From JAFKKS01 sp050187875 (GTDB lineage Bacteria; Pseudomonadota; Alphaproteobacteria; Rhizobiales; Xanthobacteraceae): a DNA stretch of 64,000 nucleotides. Both the position numbers and the translations under genes were made by a program. Below the pieces are notes generated by a model that was given only the letters and a program-made list of their open reading frames with translations, did not search any database and was not told the origin of the DNA. The DNA lies in the NCBI GenBank assembly GCA_050187875.1, contig JBFWXB010000009.1:53180-117179 (forward strand), given 5' to 3'. This document shows positions 1 to 7,575 of the stretch, piece by piece (position 1 is the stretch's first letter; every line of letters starts with the position of its first letter).

Positions 1-105
1 TTAGAAGCTCCTTCTCACGCGGCGTTCCGCTTTCACTCCTGAGATAGGCGAAACGACGCGCCCTTGTAACGGTTTCTTCTCGCCGCGTCATACACTTACA
101 AATTC

Positions 106-224
106 ACCCTCCCCCGAAAGGGGAGGGTCGGCGCGCAAAGCGCGCCGGAGAGGGGGGTCAATTATTTCTGTATCTGACCCCCACCCGACCGCTTCGCGGT
201 CGACCTCCCCCTTTTAGGGGAGGT
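106..224. repeat. Intergenic palindromic repeat, GGGGAGG class
   Basis: Two short hairpins (CCCTCCCC...GGGGAGGG at the left, CCTCCCC...GGGGAGG at the right) enclose a longer inverted pair (GGGGGGTC...GACCCCC). The same architecture recurs at 9504, 24588, 29520 and 43788, always between genes. It lies downstream of the RES toxin gene and could act as a transcription terminator. Nothing else is seen in positions 1-236. Confidence 0.7.
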
Positions 225-236
225 AAAGAAATCGGC

Positions 237-923
237 CTAGCCGGAGACAACCGCGACCTTCGGCTCCGGCTTCCCGCTCCAAGTGAAGCGGTAGGTTCGC
301 GCCTTGCGCACATTCATCACCAGCGCCGGGCGGAAGCAGGCGAGACAGATGCCGCGGCGGCGGCGCACGCTCGGATAGATGATGCCGAGCGAGCCGGCGT
401 CGAGAAGCTGCGCCGCCAGCGCCTGCGACGCGACATAGCTCTCCGGCGCAAGGCAATCGGCAAAGCGTTCGTCATCACGGATGTCATGAAACGCCGCGCT
501 GAAATCGGCGAGATAGTCGTCATACGTGATGGCCTCGTCGAACCAATCGACCTCCGCGAGCTCGACCGATTTGTGGAACGCGACCTCCGCCTGCGCCGTC
601 TCGAGCGCAAAGGCGGCATACCAGGCACCGCGCTCCGGCCCGTTGAAGCGGCTACCGAGCGGATGCGGGTGGCAGAAGGCGGCGTTGACGATGCGGAAAT
701 ATGGGACACCGAAGACGAGCTCATGAATCCCGATGCCGGGGACGAGGTCATTTTCGGCGAGAAGCCGGTCGTTCGTGGCATTGTCGAGGTCGAAGATGTC
801 GCGCAAATGCGCGTCGCTCTCGGCGATGCGCGTGAGCACACTGTCCCCGCCCTCGCTGTATTTCGACGGGATCAGGCGGTGGGTGTCGTTGCGGCGGACA
901 AGGCGTGCAGCCGGAAGGTTCAC
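237..923 (-). CDS. RES domain toxin of Xre-RES toxin-antitoxin pair
   Basis: A 228-residue RES-domain protein. Members of this family (ParT, MbcT, other RES toxins) act in the cytosol on NAD+ or transfer ADP-ribose and stop growth unless bound by their Xre antitoxin. The three residues that name the family can be placed: Arg about 92 in SRFNGPERG, Glu about 113 in AQAEVAFH, and Ser about 185 in YPSVR. The start overlaps the end of the upstream antitoxin gene by 4 bp (ATGA), so the two are translationally coupled. That order, antitoxin first and toxin second, is usual for the family. The precise chemistry (NAD+ phosphorylase, glycohydrolase or ADP-ribosyltransferase) cannot be told from sequence alone. 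Confidence 0.88.
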   Translation of the reverse strand: MNLPAARLVRRNDTHRLIPSKYSEGGDSVLTRIAESDAHLRDIFDLDNATNDRLLAENDLVPGIGIHELVFGVPYFRIVNAAFCHPHPLGSRFNGPERGAWYAAFALETAQAEVAFHKSVELAEVDWFDEAITYDDYLADFSAAFHDIRDDERFADCLAPESYVASQALAAQLLDAGSLGIIYPSVRRRRGICLACFRPALVMNVRKARTYRFTWSGKPEPKVAVVSG

Positions 924-1357
924 ATCCCGCCTCGCCGCGCGTCGAGCAGCCGACGCACGGTCTGCATCGCCGGCAAGCCCCCTTTAGCCATGTAGGCAAG
1001 GGCCGTTTGTCCGCCGAAGATGCGGTTCGTGTTCGGCCGCTGCACCCAGGTGTCCGCCAGCGCTTCGGAATAGAGGATGTTCAGCGCCTTGAAGATGCCG
1101 ACGAGATAGGAAATGCGCGTGAGTGTATCGGCGTCGAGCGTGCGCTCCGGCTTCTTCTTGAGCTCATAGAACTGGCCATTGGAGATGCCGCCGAGCAGCG
1201 TGCGCGCATCCTCGTCGCGCACGCCCCATTTCTCCATGATGTTGAGGAAGGCCTTGATGGCGGAAGGGCTCAGCCGCTCCCGCTCGCCCTTGGCGGAGAG
1301 GTCAACGAGCGGCGACGGCTCGTAGCGGCTTTCCGGATAACGGGGAGCGAGGGTCAT
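920..1357 (-). CDS. Xre/MbcA/ParS-type antitoxin
   Basis: A 145-residue protein with an N-terminal helix-turn-helix-like region and a C-terminal toxin-binding region (IFGGQTALAYMAKGG followed by VRRLLDARRGG), the layout of Xre/MbcA/ParS antitoxins paired with RES toxins. It should bind and block the RES protein at 237-923 and repress the shared promoter. The start at 1357 lies only about a dozen bases from the predicted transcription start and next to an inverted repeat, consistent with autoregulation. The four-base overlap with the toxin gene supports one mRNA. Confidence 0.85.
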   Translation of the reverse strand: MTLAPRYPESRYEPSPLVDLSAKGERERLSPSAIKAFLNIMEKWGVRDEDARTLLGGISNGQFYELKKKPERTLDADTLTRISYLVGIFKALNILYSEALADTWVQRPNTNRIFGGQTALAYMAKGGLPAMQTVRRLLDARRGGM

Positions 1358-1362
1358 GATTT

Positions 1363-1404
1363 ACTCCAGAGTTGGAGTATAATTACTTCAATTTCGGATT
1401 ACAA
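1363..1404 (-). promoter_or_regulatory. Promoter and operator of the Xre-RES operon
   Basis: Read on the minus strand, TTGTAA (1404-1399), a 17-base spacer and TATACT (1381-1376) make a good sigma-70 promoter. A perfect 6-base inverted repeat ACTCCA-gagt-TGGAGT (1363-1378) overlaps the -10 box, a good site for antitoxin binding and autorepression. The leader is very short, because the antitoxin ATG is at 1357. Confidence 0.65.
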
Positions 1405-1417
1405 GTCTCCCCACCGG

Positions 1418-1503
1418 GTCATGCGCGGGCTTGACCCGTGCATCCATCTCTTCGTGAAAATCCTTTGATTGATGGATTGCCGGGTCGAGCCCGGCAATGA
1501 CGA
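1418..1503. repeat. Intergenic palindromic repeat, GGGCTTGACCC class
   Basis: Outer arms GTCATGCGCGGGCTTGACCC and GGGTCGAGCCCGGCAATGAC are inverted copies around a centre with ATCCATC/GATGGAT. The same element occurs at 46493 and 49412. It fills most of the gap between the Xre promoter and the end of otnC. Confidence 0.7.
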
Positions 1504-1528
1504 TCGGCGCTGCGCCGCACCTACTCGA

Positions 1529-2185
1529 TCAGCCGTGCTCGTGGCTCAGGTCCAATCTGAACACCTTCTGCAGGTCGGCAATCTGCTCGGGTGTGAGGTA
1601 GCGCGGGTTGAGGTTGCGCAGGAGAAGATAGAGGCGCGACGTTTCTTCCAGCTCCTCGGTCGCGAAGACGGCCGCCTCGAGCGAATTCCCCGCCACGACC
1701 GGCCCGTGATTGGCGAGAAGAACGGCCGAATATCGCCCAGCGAGGCCGCGTATGGCGTCCGCCACGGCGGGATCACCCGGCCGATAGTACGGCACAAGCG
1801 CCGTCCGCCCGACGCGCATCAGATAATAGGCCGTGAGCGGCGGCAGCGCCGCGCGCGGGTCGATATCCGGAAGCATCGAGACGGCGACCGAATGCGTCGA
1901 ATGCAGATGCACGATCGCGCCGGCCTCCTTGCGCGTCTCATAGAGCGAGGCGTGCAGCGGGATTTCCTTGGTCGGCGCATCGCCTGCGACGAGCTTGCCG
2001 GCCGCGTCGAGCCGCGAAATGCGCGCGGGATCGAGGAAACCGAGCGAGGCGTTCGTCGGCGTCACCAGCCAGCCGCCATCGTCGAGCCGCACACTGATAT
2101 TGCCGGATGAGCCAGGAGTGAGCCCGCGCTCGAACAAGGAACGTCCAAAGCGGCAGATGTCTTCGCGGAGTTTCGTCTCGGACAT
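1529..2185 (-). CDS. otnC: 3-oxo-tetronate 4-phosphate decarboxylase (class II aldolase family)
   Basis: A 218-residue class II aldolase/adducin-family protein. With OtnK next door it should decarboxylate 3-oxo-tetronate 4-phosphate to dihydroxyacetone phosphate in tetronate catabolism. Visible features are the SSGNIS phosphate-binding stretch near residue 26, Glu about 74 in TKEIPLH, and metal-binding histidines in HLH (about 93 and 95) with a third near 160 in ANHG. The start at 2185 (MSETKL) is preferred over upstream starts because the family begins there. It is divergent from ltnD across a 149-bp spacer. Family membership is clear. The exact substrate rests on its neighbours ltnD, otnI and otnK, since L-fuculose- or ribulose-phosphate aldolases share the fold. 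Confidence 0.85.
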   Translation of the reverse strand: MSETKLREDICRFGRSLFERGLTPGSSGNISVRLDDGGWLVTPTNASLGFLDPARISRLDAAGKLVAGDAPTKEIPLHASLYETRKEAGAIVHLHSTHSVAVSMLPDIDPRAALPPLTAYYLMRVGRTALVPYYRPGDPAVADAIRGLAGRYSAVLLANHGPVVAGNSLEAAVFATEELEETSRLYLLLRNLNPRYLTPEQIADLQKVFRLDLSHEHG

Positions 2186-2249
2186 GGTCCTCGCGTCGGC
2201 TGCTGGAAAGATTGAGGGTGAGAGGCGGCTGGCGCCGAAAGCCGGCGCA

Positions 2250-2297
2250 TTGGCAGCCACGCCCCGATAGGCTACCGAAGAATACCGGCGCTGCCAA
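2250..2297. promoter_or_regulatory. Candidate operator between otnC and ltnD
   Basis: A perfect 8-base inverted repeat, TTGGCAGC (2250-2257) and GCTGCCAA (2290-2297), is centred in the divergent spacer. It could bind a dimeric regulator controlling both directions. No regulator gene is visible nearby, so this is inference. Confidence 0.35.
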
Positions 2298-2334
2298 CGC
2301 GGCGCGGTGCAGCACGAAGCGGAGAAGACCAAGG

Positions 2335-3267
2335 ATGAATGCGAAAACGCCGGCGGCGAAGGCTCTCCGCGCGGCCGTCATCGGCCTCGGCTCGATGGGC
2401 TACGGCATGGCGCAATCGCTGCGGCGCGCCGGCTTCGACGTGACGGGCTGCGACGTCAATGCCGATACGGTGAAGCGCTTCGTCGCGGAAGACGGAAGTG
2501 GGGCGGCACAACCGGGCGAGGCGGCGGCGCAGGCCGACATCGTCGTTTCCGTCGTCGTGAATGCGGCGCAGACGGAGGCGATTCTCTTCGGCGAAAACGG
2601 CGTCGCGCAGAAGATGAAGAAGGGCGCCGTCTTCGTCTCCTCGGCGACCATGGACCCTGACGTTGCGCGCCGGCTCGCCGCACAGCTCGAGGCTAAGGGC
2701 CATCTCTATCTCGACGCGCCGATCAGCGGCGGCGCACAGCGCGCGGCCGAAGGCGGCCTGACGATTCTCGCCTCGGGAAGCCCTGCGGCCTTCGCGGCCG
2801 CGCGGCCGGCGCTCGATGCCATGGCGGCGAAGCTCTATGAACTCGGCGATAAGCCCGGCGAAGGCTCCGCGTTCAAGATGATCAATCAGCTCCTCGCCGG
2901 CGTGCATATTGCCGCAGCCAGCGAGGCGATCGCGCTTGCCGCGCGGCAAGGCCTCGACATCCGCAAGGTCTACGAGGTGATCACGGCGTCCGCCGGCAAC
3001 TCCTGGATGTTCGAGAACCGCATGCCGCATGTGCTAGACGGCGACTACACGCCGCGCAGCGCCGTCGATATTTTTGTTAAGGACCTCGGCATCATCCAGG
3101 ACATGGCGCGCTCGGCGAAATTTCCCGTCCCGGTGAGCGCGGCGGCGTGGCAGATGTTCCTTGCAACCTCGGCCGCCGGCATGGGGCGCGACGACGACGC
3201 CTCCGTCGCACGGCTCTATGCACAAATCACCGGGACGCAACTGCCCAAGTCAAAGAGCCCGCGCTGA
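2335..3267 (+). CDS. ltnD: L-threonate 2-dehydrogenase
   Basis: A 310-residue beta-hydroxyacid dehydrogenase. It should oxidise L-threonate or a related four-carbon sugar acid to 2-oxo-tetronate with NAD+. The Rossmann motif GLGSMG is near residue 17. The family substrate motif is DAPISGGAQRA, and the catalytic Lys sits in FKMINQLLAG near residue 180. The start at 2335 follows an AAGG ribosome-binding site and keeps the usual family length. It is first in a same-strand run with otnI and otnK, forming dehydrogenase, isomerase and kinase. Tartronate semialdehyde reductase or 3-hydroxyisobutyrate dehydrogenase are sequence relatives, but the context favours LtnD. Confidence 0.87.
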   Translation: MNAKTPAAKALRAAVIGLGSMGYGMAQSLRRAGFDVTGCDVNADTVKRFVAEDGSGAAQPGEAAAQADIVVSVVVNAAQTEAILFGENGVAQKMKKGAVFVSSATMDPDVARRLAAQLEAKGHLYLDAPISGGAQRAAEGGLTILASGSPAAFAAARPALDAMAAKLYELGDKPGEGSAFKMINQLLAGVHIAAASEAIALAARQGLDIRKVYEVITASAGNSWMFENRMPHVLDGDYTPRSAVDIFVKDLGIIQDMARSAKFPVPVSAAAWQMFLATSAAGMGRDDDASVARLYAQITGTQLPKSKSPR

Positions 3268-3308
3268 ATCGCCGACGCGCGCGCAGCCGCATTGAGTGAG
3301 GAGAAGTC

Positions 3309-4085
3309 ATGCCGCGGTTTGCCGCCAACCTCTCGATGATGTTCACCGAGCATGATTTCCTCGATCGCTTCGATGCCGCAGCTGACGCGGGATTTATGGC
3401 GGTCGAATATCTCTTTCCCTACGGCCACGACCCGAAAGCGATCGGCGAGCGCTTGGCGCGCAACAAGCTCACCCAGGCGCTCTTCAACATGCCGCCCGGC
3501 GACTGGGCGAAGGGCGAGCGTGGACTCGCCGCCCTGCCCTCACGCTTCGACGAGTTCAAGGCCGGCGTCGACAACGCGCTGCGTTATGCCGATGCGACGG
3601 GCGTGAAGCAGGTCCACATGATGGCCGGCATGGCCGACCGCGGCAGCAAGGAGGCGCAGGCGAGCTATCGCCGTGCGATGACTTACGCCGCCGAAAAGCT
3701 CGCGGCGAAGAATCTCGATCTGCTCCTGGAGCCGATCAACGGCCGCAACATGCCGGGCTATTTCCTGAATGATTTCCACTACGCGGAAGCCCTCATCCGC
3801 GAGATCAACCTGCCGAACCTGAAGCTCCAGTTCGACATCTATCACTGCCAGATCATGCATGGCGACGTGACGATGATGTTCCGCAAGCTGCAGCCGCTCG
3901 TCGCCCATGTCCAGATCGCCTCGGTGCCGTCGCGCCACGAGCCGACGAGCGAAGAGCTCAACGACACGTTCCTGTTCGCGGAACTCGACCGGCTCGGCTA
4001 TGACGGCTTCATCGGCTGCGAATACAATCCGCGCGCAGGTACGCGCGAAGGCCTTGGCTGGTTCCAGCCCTATAAAAGGAAATAA
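3309..4085 (+). CDS. otnI: 2-oxo-tetronate isomerase (hydroxypyruvate isomerase family)
   Basis: A 258-residue TIM-barrel sugar isomerase of the hydroxypyruvate isomerase family, expected to convert 2-oxo-tetronate to 3-oxo-tetronate. Metal-ligand and active-site stretches are visible: LLLEPINGRNMPGY (Glu), QFDIYHCQIMHGD (Asp and His) and GCEYNPR (Glu) near the C-terminus. A GAGGAG ribosome-binding site lies just before the ATG. It lies 41 bp after ltnD and 3 bp before otnK, so all three are probably one transcript. Stand-alone hydroxypyruvate isomerase (Hyi) is the alternative. Its position between ltnD and otnK argues for OtnI. Confidence 0.87.
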   Translation: MPRFAANLSMMFTEHDFLDRFDAAADAGFMAVEYLFPYGHDPKAIGERLARNKLTQALFNMPPGDWAKGERGLAALPSRFDEFKAGVDNALRYADATGVKQVHMMAGMADRGSKEAQASYRRAMTYAAEKLAAKNLDLLLEPINGRNMPGYFLNDFHYAEALIREINLPNLKLQFDIYHCQIMHGDVTMMFRKLQPLVAHVQIASVPSRHEPTSEELNDTFLFAELDRLGYDGFIGCEYNPRAGTREGLGWFQPYKRK

Positions 4086-4088
4086 GCA

Positions 4089-5372
4089 ATGCCACTCGTT
4101 CTCGGCTGTATCGCCGACGACTATACGGGCGCGTCGGATCTCGCCAACACGCTCACCAAGAACGGCCTGCGCACGGTGCAAACCATCGGCGTGCCGAACG
4201 ACGCGCTCGCGCTGCCGGACGTCGATGCGGTCGTCGTCGCGCTCAAAATCCGCTCGATTGCCGCCGACGAGGCCGTCGCCGCCGCGCGCGCCGCCAATCG
4301 CTGGCTCAGCGGCCACGAGGCCTCTCACATCCTCTACAAGGTCTGCTCGACGTTCGATTCGACCGACAAAGGCAATATCGGGCCGATCACCGACGCCTTG
4401 CGCGAGGACATCGGCGCGCGCGACGTGACCATCGTCACGCCGGCTTTTCCCGAAACCGCACGCACGGTTTATTTCGGCAATCTTTTCGTTGGCACGGTGC
4501 CGCTCAACGAAAGCCCATTGAAGGATCACCCGCTCAATCCGATGCACGATTCCAATCTCGTGCGCGTGCTGGCGCGCCAATCGCGCGGCGAAATCGGGCT
4601 CGTCGATTTCGGCACGATTTCCGGCGGCACAGCGGCCGTGCGCGCGAAGCTCGCGGCGCTCGGAAAGGACGGCCACACCGCCGCGATCGCCGACGCGATC
4701 CTCGATCACGATCTCGAAGTGATCGGCGAGGTCGCGGCGGAGGCGAAGCTATCGGTCGGCGCCTCGGGCATCGGGCTTGGGCTTGCTCGCGCACTGGTCA
4801 AATCAGGACGCGTGAAGTCGGCCGCCACCGATTTCACCGACGCCATGAAGCCGGTCGGCGGCTTTGTCGCGGCGGTCGCCGGCAGCTGTTCCAAGGCGAC
4901 GCTGGAGCAGATCGCGGTCGCGGAGCGCGCGATGCCGGTGCGCCGCCTCGATCCCGCGCGCCTGATGGACGGCTCCAGTGAAGTCGAGGATGCGCTCACC
5001 TGGGCCAGCGACAAGCTCGCGAAAGGACCCGTCCTCATCGCCTCGAGCACGCCGCCGGACGTCGTCGCCCAATTGCAGAGCCGCTACGGCCGCGAAGCCT
5101 CCGGCCACGCCATCGAGCAGGCGACGGCGCGGGTCGCCGCGGAGCTCGTCGCGCGCGGCGCCAAGCGCCTCGTCGTCGCGGGTGGCGAAACGTCGGGTGC
5201 GGCCGTCGATAGGCTCGGCATCCCGGCTTTCCTTGTCGGCCCCGAGATCGCGCCGGGTGTGCCCGTGCTGCGCACGGTCGGCCGCAAAGACGGCGACATG
5301 TTGCTCGCGCTCAAATCCGGCAATTTCGGCGGTCCGGATTTCTTCACCAAGGCCTTCGGCATGATGCCGTGA
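4089..5372 (+). CDS. otnK: 3-oxo-tetronate kinase
   Basis: A 427-residue four-carbon acid sugar kinase of the former DUF1537 family. It should phosphorylate 3-oxo-tetronate with ATP, supplying the substrate of OtnC. The N-terminal signature GCIADDYTGASDLAN (residues 6-20) and the C-terminal nucleotide-binding stretch GGETSGAAVDRLGI are both present, so both domains are complete. The start lies 3 bp after otnI. The gene converges on the LOG-family gene with only 25 bp between them. That gap holds a GC-only palindrome (5373-5386) that could form a weak bidirectional terminator. Confidence 0.9.
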   Translation: MPLVLGCIADDYTGASDLANTLTKNGLRTVQTIGVPNDALALPDVDAVVVALKIRSIAADEAVAAARAANRWLSGHEASHILYKVCSTFDSTDKGNIGPITDALREDIGARDVTIVTPAFPETARTVYFGNLFVGTVPLNESPLKDHPLNPMHDSNLVRVLARQSRGEIGLVDFGTISGGTAAVRAKLAALGKDGHTAAIADAILDHDLEVIGEVAAEAKLSVGASGIGLGLARALVKSGRVKSAATDFTDAMKPVGGFVAAVAGSCSKATLEQIAVAERAMPVRRLDPARLMDGSSEVEDALTWASDKLAKGPVLIASSTPPDVVAQLQSRYGREASGHAIEQATARVAAELVARGAKRLVVAGGETSGAAVDRLGIPAFLVGPEIAPGVPVLRTVGRKDGDMLLALKSGNFGGPDFFTKAFGMMP

Positions 5373-5397
5373 GGCGGCGCGCCGCCGCCGCTTGGCT

Positions 5398-6228
5398 TCA
5401 CGTGCCGTCGCCGACTTTCTTCGGCGGCATCTTCCGCCGCTGGAGCGCCAAGCCGTCGTCCTGGCCGGGCGAGCCGAAGTTGCGTGTATCGAGCCCGCTC
5501 GCGACGAGCTTCTGCCAGGCCTCCTCCGCCGTCTCGGCGAAGGCGAAGAGGTCGAGGTCACGGCGTTCGATCATGCGGTTCTCGATCAGGACTTCCATGT
5601 TTACGGCCGCACGCCAGAACGTCTCGTCGATCATCACGATCGGAATGCGCGGCGCCTTGCCGGTCTGACAGAGCGTGAGGATTTCGAACAGCTCGTCGAA
5701 TGTGCCGAAGCCGCCGGGAAAGACAACAAGCGCGTTGGCGCGGATCGCGAAGTGCATCTTGCGCATCGCAAAGTAGTGGAACTGGAACGTCAGCTCCGGC
5801 GTCGAATAGGCGTTCGGCTCCTGCTCGTGCGGCAACGTGATGTTGAAGCCGATCGAAGGCGCGCCGGCGTCCGCCGCGCCGCGGTTGGCGGCGCCCATGA
5901 TCCCCTCCCCGCCTCCGGTGGCGATCACATTGTCCCGCATCTTGCCTTCGGACACGAGCGCGCCGCCTCGCTCCGAGGCGATGCGTCCGAAGGCCCGCGC
6001 CTGCGCATACCAGAAAGCCTGCCGGCCCGGCCCGTTCTCGCGCACCCGCGCGCTGCCGAATACGACGATGGTCGAACGCACGCCCCAGGCGCGCAGCAAT
6101 TCTTCCGCCTTGGCGTATTCGAGCAGGAAGCGCACGCCGCGCGTGCTGTCGCTGAGGATGAAATCCTGGTCGAGCGCGGGCACGCGATACGAGGGCGAGG
6201 CAAGCTGGCGTTCGTTGTCTGTCGTCAT
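5398..6228 (-). CDS. LOG family / TIGR00730 Rossmann-fold protein
   Basis: A 276-residue member of the LOG (cytokinin riboside 5'-monophosphate phosphoribohydrolase) family, often labelled lysine decarboxylase-like. The defining motif PGGFGTFDELFE is present, as is an upstream Rossmann GSAR stretch (VVFGSARVREN). The family hydrolyses the N-glycosidic bond of nucleoside 5'-monophosphates, and bacterial members may act on AMP-type substrates. The protein is longer than minimal LOG proteins (about 190 residues), with extra N-terminal sequence typical of the long bacterial subgroup. It stands alone between the otn genes and the enolase-superfamily gene. Confidence 0.85.
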   Translation of the reverse strand: MTTDNERQLASPSYRVPALDQDFILSDSTRGVRFLLEYAKAEELLRAWGVRSTIVVFGSARVRENGPGRQAFWYAQARAFGRIASERGGALVSEGKMRDNVIATGGGEGIMGAANRGAADAGAPSIGFNITLPHEQEPNAYSTPELTFQFHYFAMRKMHFAIRANALVVFPGGFGTFDELFEILTLCQTGKAPRIPIVMIDETFWRAAVNMEVLIENRMIERRDLDLFAFAETAEEAWQKLVASGLDTRNFGSPGQDDGLALQRRKMPPKKVGDGT

Positions 6229-6269
6229 CGCGGTTTTATCGGCATCGGCGAGAGAAAATGGCGGGCGAT

Positions 6270-7436
6270 CTACTTCAGACGGGCGAGAAGCGGGCGCAAC
6301 TCAATTTTCTGTTCCAGGCCGAAGCCGGGCGCGTCACTCGCCCGCACCATGCCATCGGCGAGCGCGCATTCGCGCGGATAGCCGCCGAAGGGCCGGAAGA
6401 CGCCGGGATAGGCCTCGCAGCCGCCGAGCCCCAGCGCGACCGCGATATGGAGGTTGATGAGATGGCCGCCATGCGGGTGCGCGAAGGCCCGGTCGAATCC
6501 GCCTTCCTCCATGAGCGCCAGCATGGCGGCATATTCGGTGAGCCCGTAGCTCAGTCCCGGGTCCATCTGGAACACGTCGCGACCCGCGCGCATGCCACCG
6601 TAACGCAGGAGATTGCGAACGTCCGCGAGTCCGAAGAGATTCTCGCCGGTCGCGATCGGCCCCGCATAGGCCTCGGCAATTTCGCGATTAAGCGCGAAGT
6701 CGAGCGGGTCGCCTACCTCCTCGTACCAGCGCAGCCCATAGGGCGCGATCGCACGCGCGTATTGTAGCCCGCTCTTGCGGTCGAAACGCGCGTTGGCGTC
6801 GACCGCGACGCGCGCGCCGTTCCCAGCGACAGCGACCGCCGCCTCGATGCGCGCGAGATCCACCGCAAGCGACGCGCCGCCAATCTTCATCTTGAACGCG
6901 GTGAAACCCATCGCCTGATAGCGCCGCAGCTCGTCGGCCAGGCGCGCGCCGCTTTCGCCGGGATAGTAGTAGCCGCCGGCGGCATAGACCGGCACGGCGG
7001 GCGAGCGAACATCGCGCCCGAAGGCGCGCGCGATGGTTCGATACGCCGGGTCGTCGTCGAGCTTGGCATTGAGGTCCCAGATCGCGAGCTCGAGCGCGGC
7101 GGCCGCGGCGGCGCGGTCGCCGTGCCCACCCGGCTTCTCGTTGCGCAAGGCGACGCGCAGCACCTTGGCCGGATCGAGCCGTTCGCCCGCCGCGTCGAGA
7201 AGATCGCGCGGATCGGCGGCGCGCAGCCGCGGGGTCATGCGCTCGCGTAAGATTCCGCTCTGCCCGAAGCGCCCGATCGAGTCGAACGCATAGCCGACGA
7301 CCGGCGCGCCGTTGCGCACGGCATCGCTTATAACGGCGACCAGCGAGACGGTGTGATCAGCGAAGCTCACGACCGCATTGGCAACCTCGCCGGCGAGCGG
7401 CACCGTGAGATCGCGGATATCGACAATTCGGGTCAC
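6270..7436 (-). CDS. Mandelate racemase / muconate lactonizing enzyme family protein
   Basis: A 388-residue enolase-superfamily enzyme. Its C-terminal barrel shows the catalytic KMKIGG (KxK) near residue 180, the metal ligand DANARF, a following Glu region (RWYEEVGDPLDF) and the late His motif HPHGGHLIN. These enzymes abstract the alpha proton of a carboxylate substrate, mostly as sugar-acid dehydratases or racemases. The substrate cannot be fixed from sequence. The nearby tetronate pathway suggests a role in sugar-acid catabolism, but that is inference. It is divergent from the SAF-domain oxidoreductase across a 139-bp spacer. Confidence 0.83.
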   Translation of the reverse strand: MTRIVDIRDLTVPLAGEVANAVVSFADHTVSLVAVISDAVRNGAPVVGYAFDSIGRFGQSGILRERMTPRLRAADPRDLLDAAGERLDPAKVLRVALRNEKPGGHGDRAAAAAALELAIWDLNAKLDDDPAYRTIARAFGRDVRSPAVPVYAAGGYYYPGESGARLADELRRYQAMGFTAFKMKIGGASLAVDLARIEAAVAVAGNGARVAVDANARFDRKSGLQYARAIAPYGLRWYEEVGDPLDFALNREIAEAYAGPIATGENLFGLADVRNLLRYGGMRAGRDVFQMDPGLSYGLTEYAAMLALMEEGGFDRAFAHPHGGHLINLHIAVALGLGGCEAYPGVFRPFGGYPRECALADGMVRASDAPGFGLEQKIELRPLLARLK

Positions 7437-7575
7437 GCTGTCTCCGCTTCGTCAAACCACGATGGCGTAATGCAAAGCGTGCATGCCGCCAAGGCATGCG
7501 TGGCGCGAGCCTTGTTCCGGGCATAGGCCCGGCGATAACGTGGCATGGTAAGGAACGAGTGAGAGGAATGCAGGC

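Noticed and set aside
1..236. End of a gene at the left edge
   Set aside because: The first bases read as a possible stop on the minus strand, but no coding frame leads to it and the rest is a palindromic repeat.
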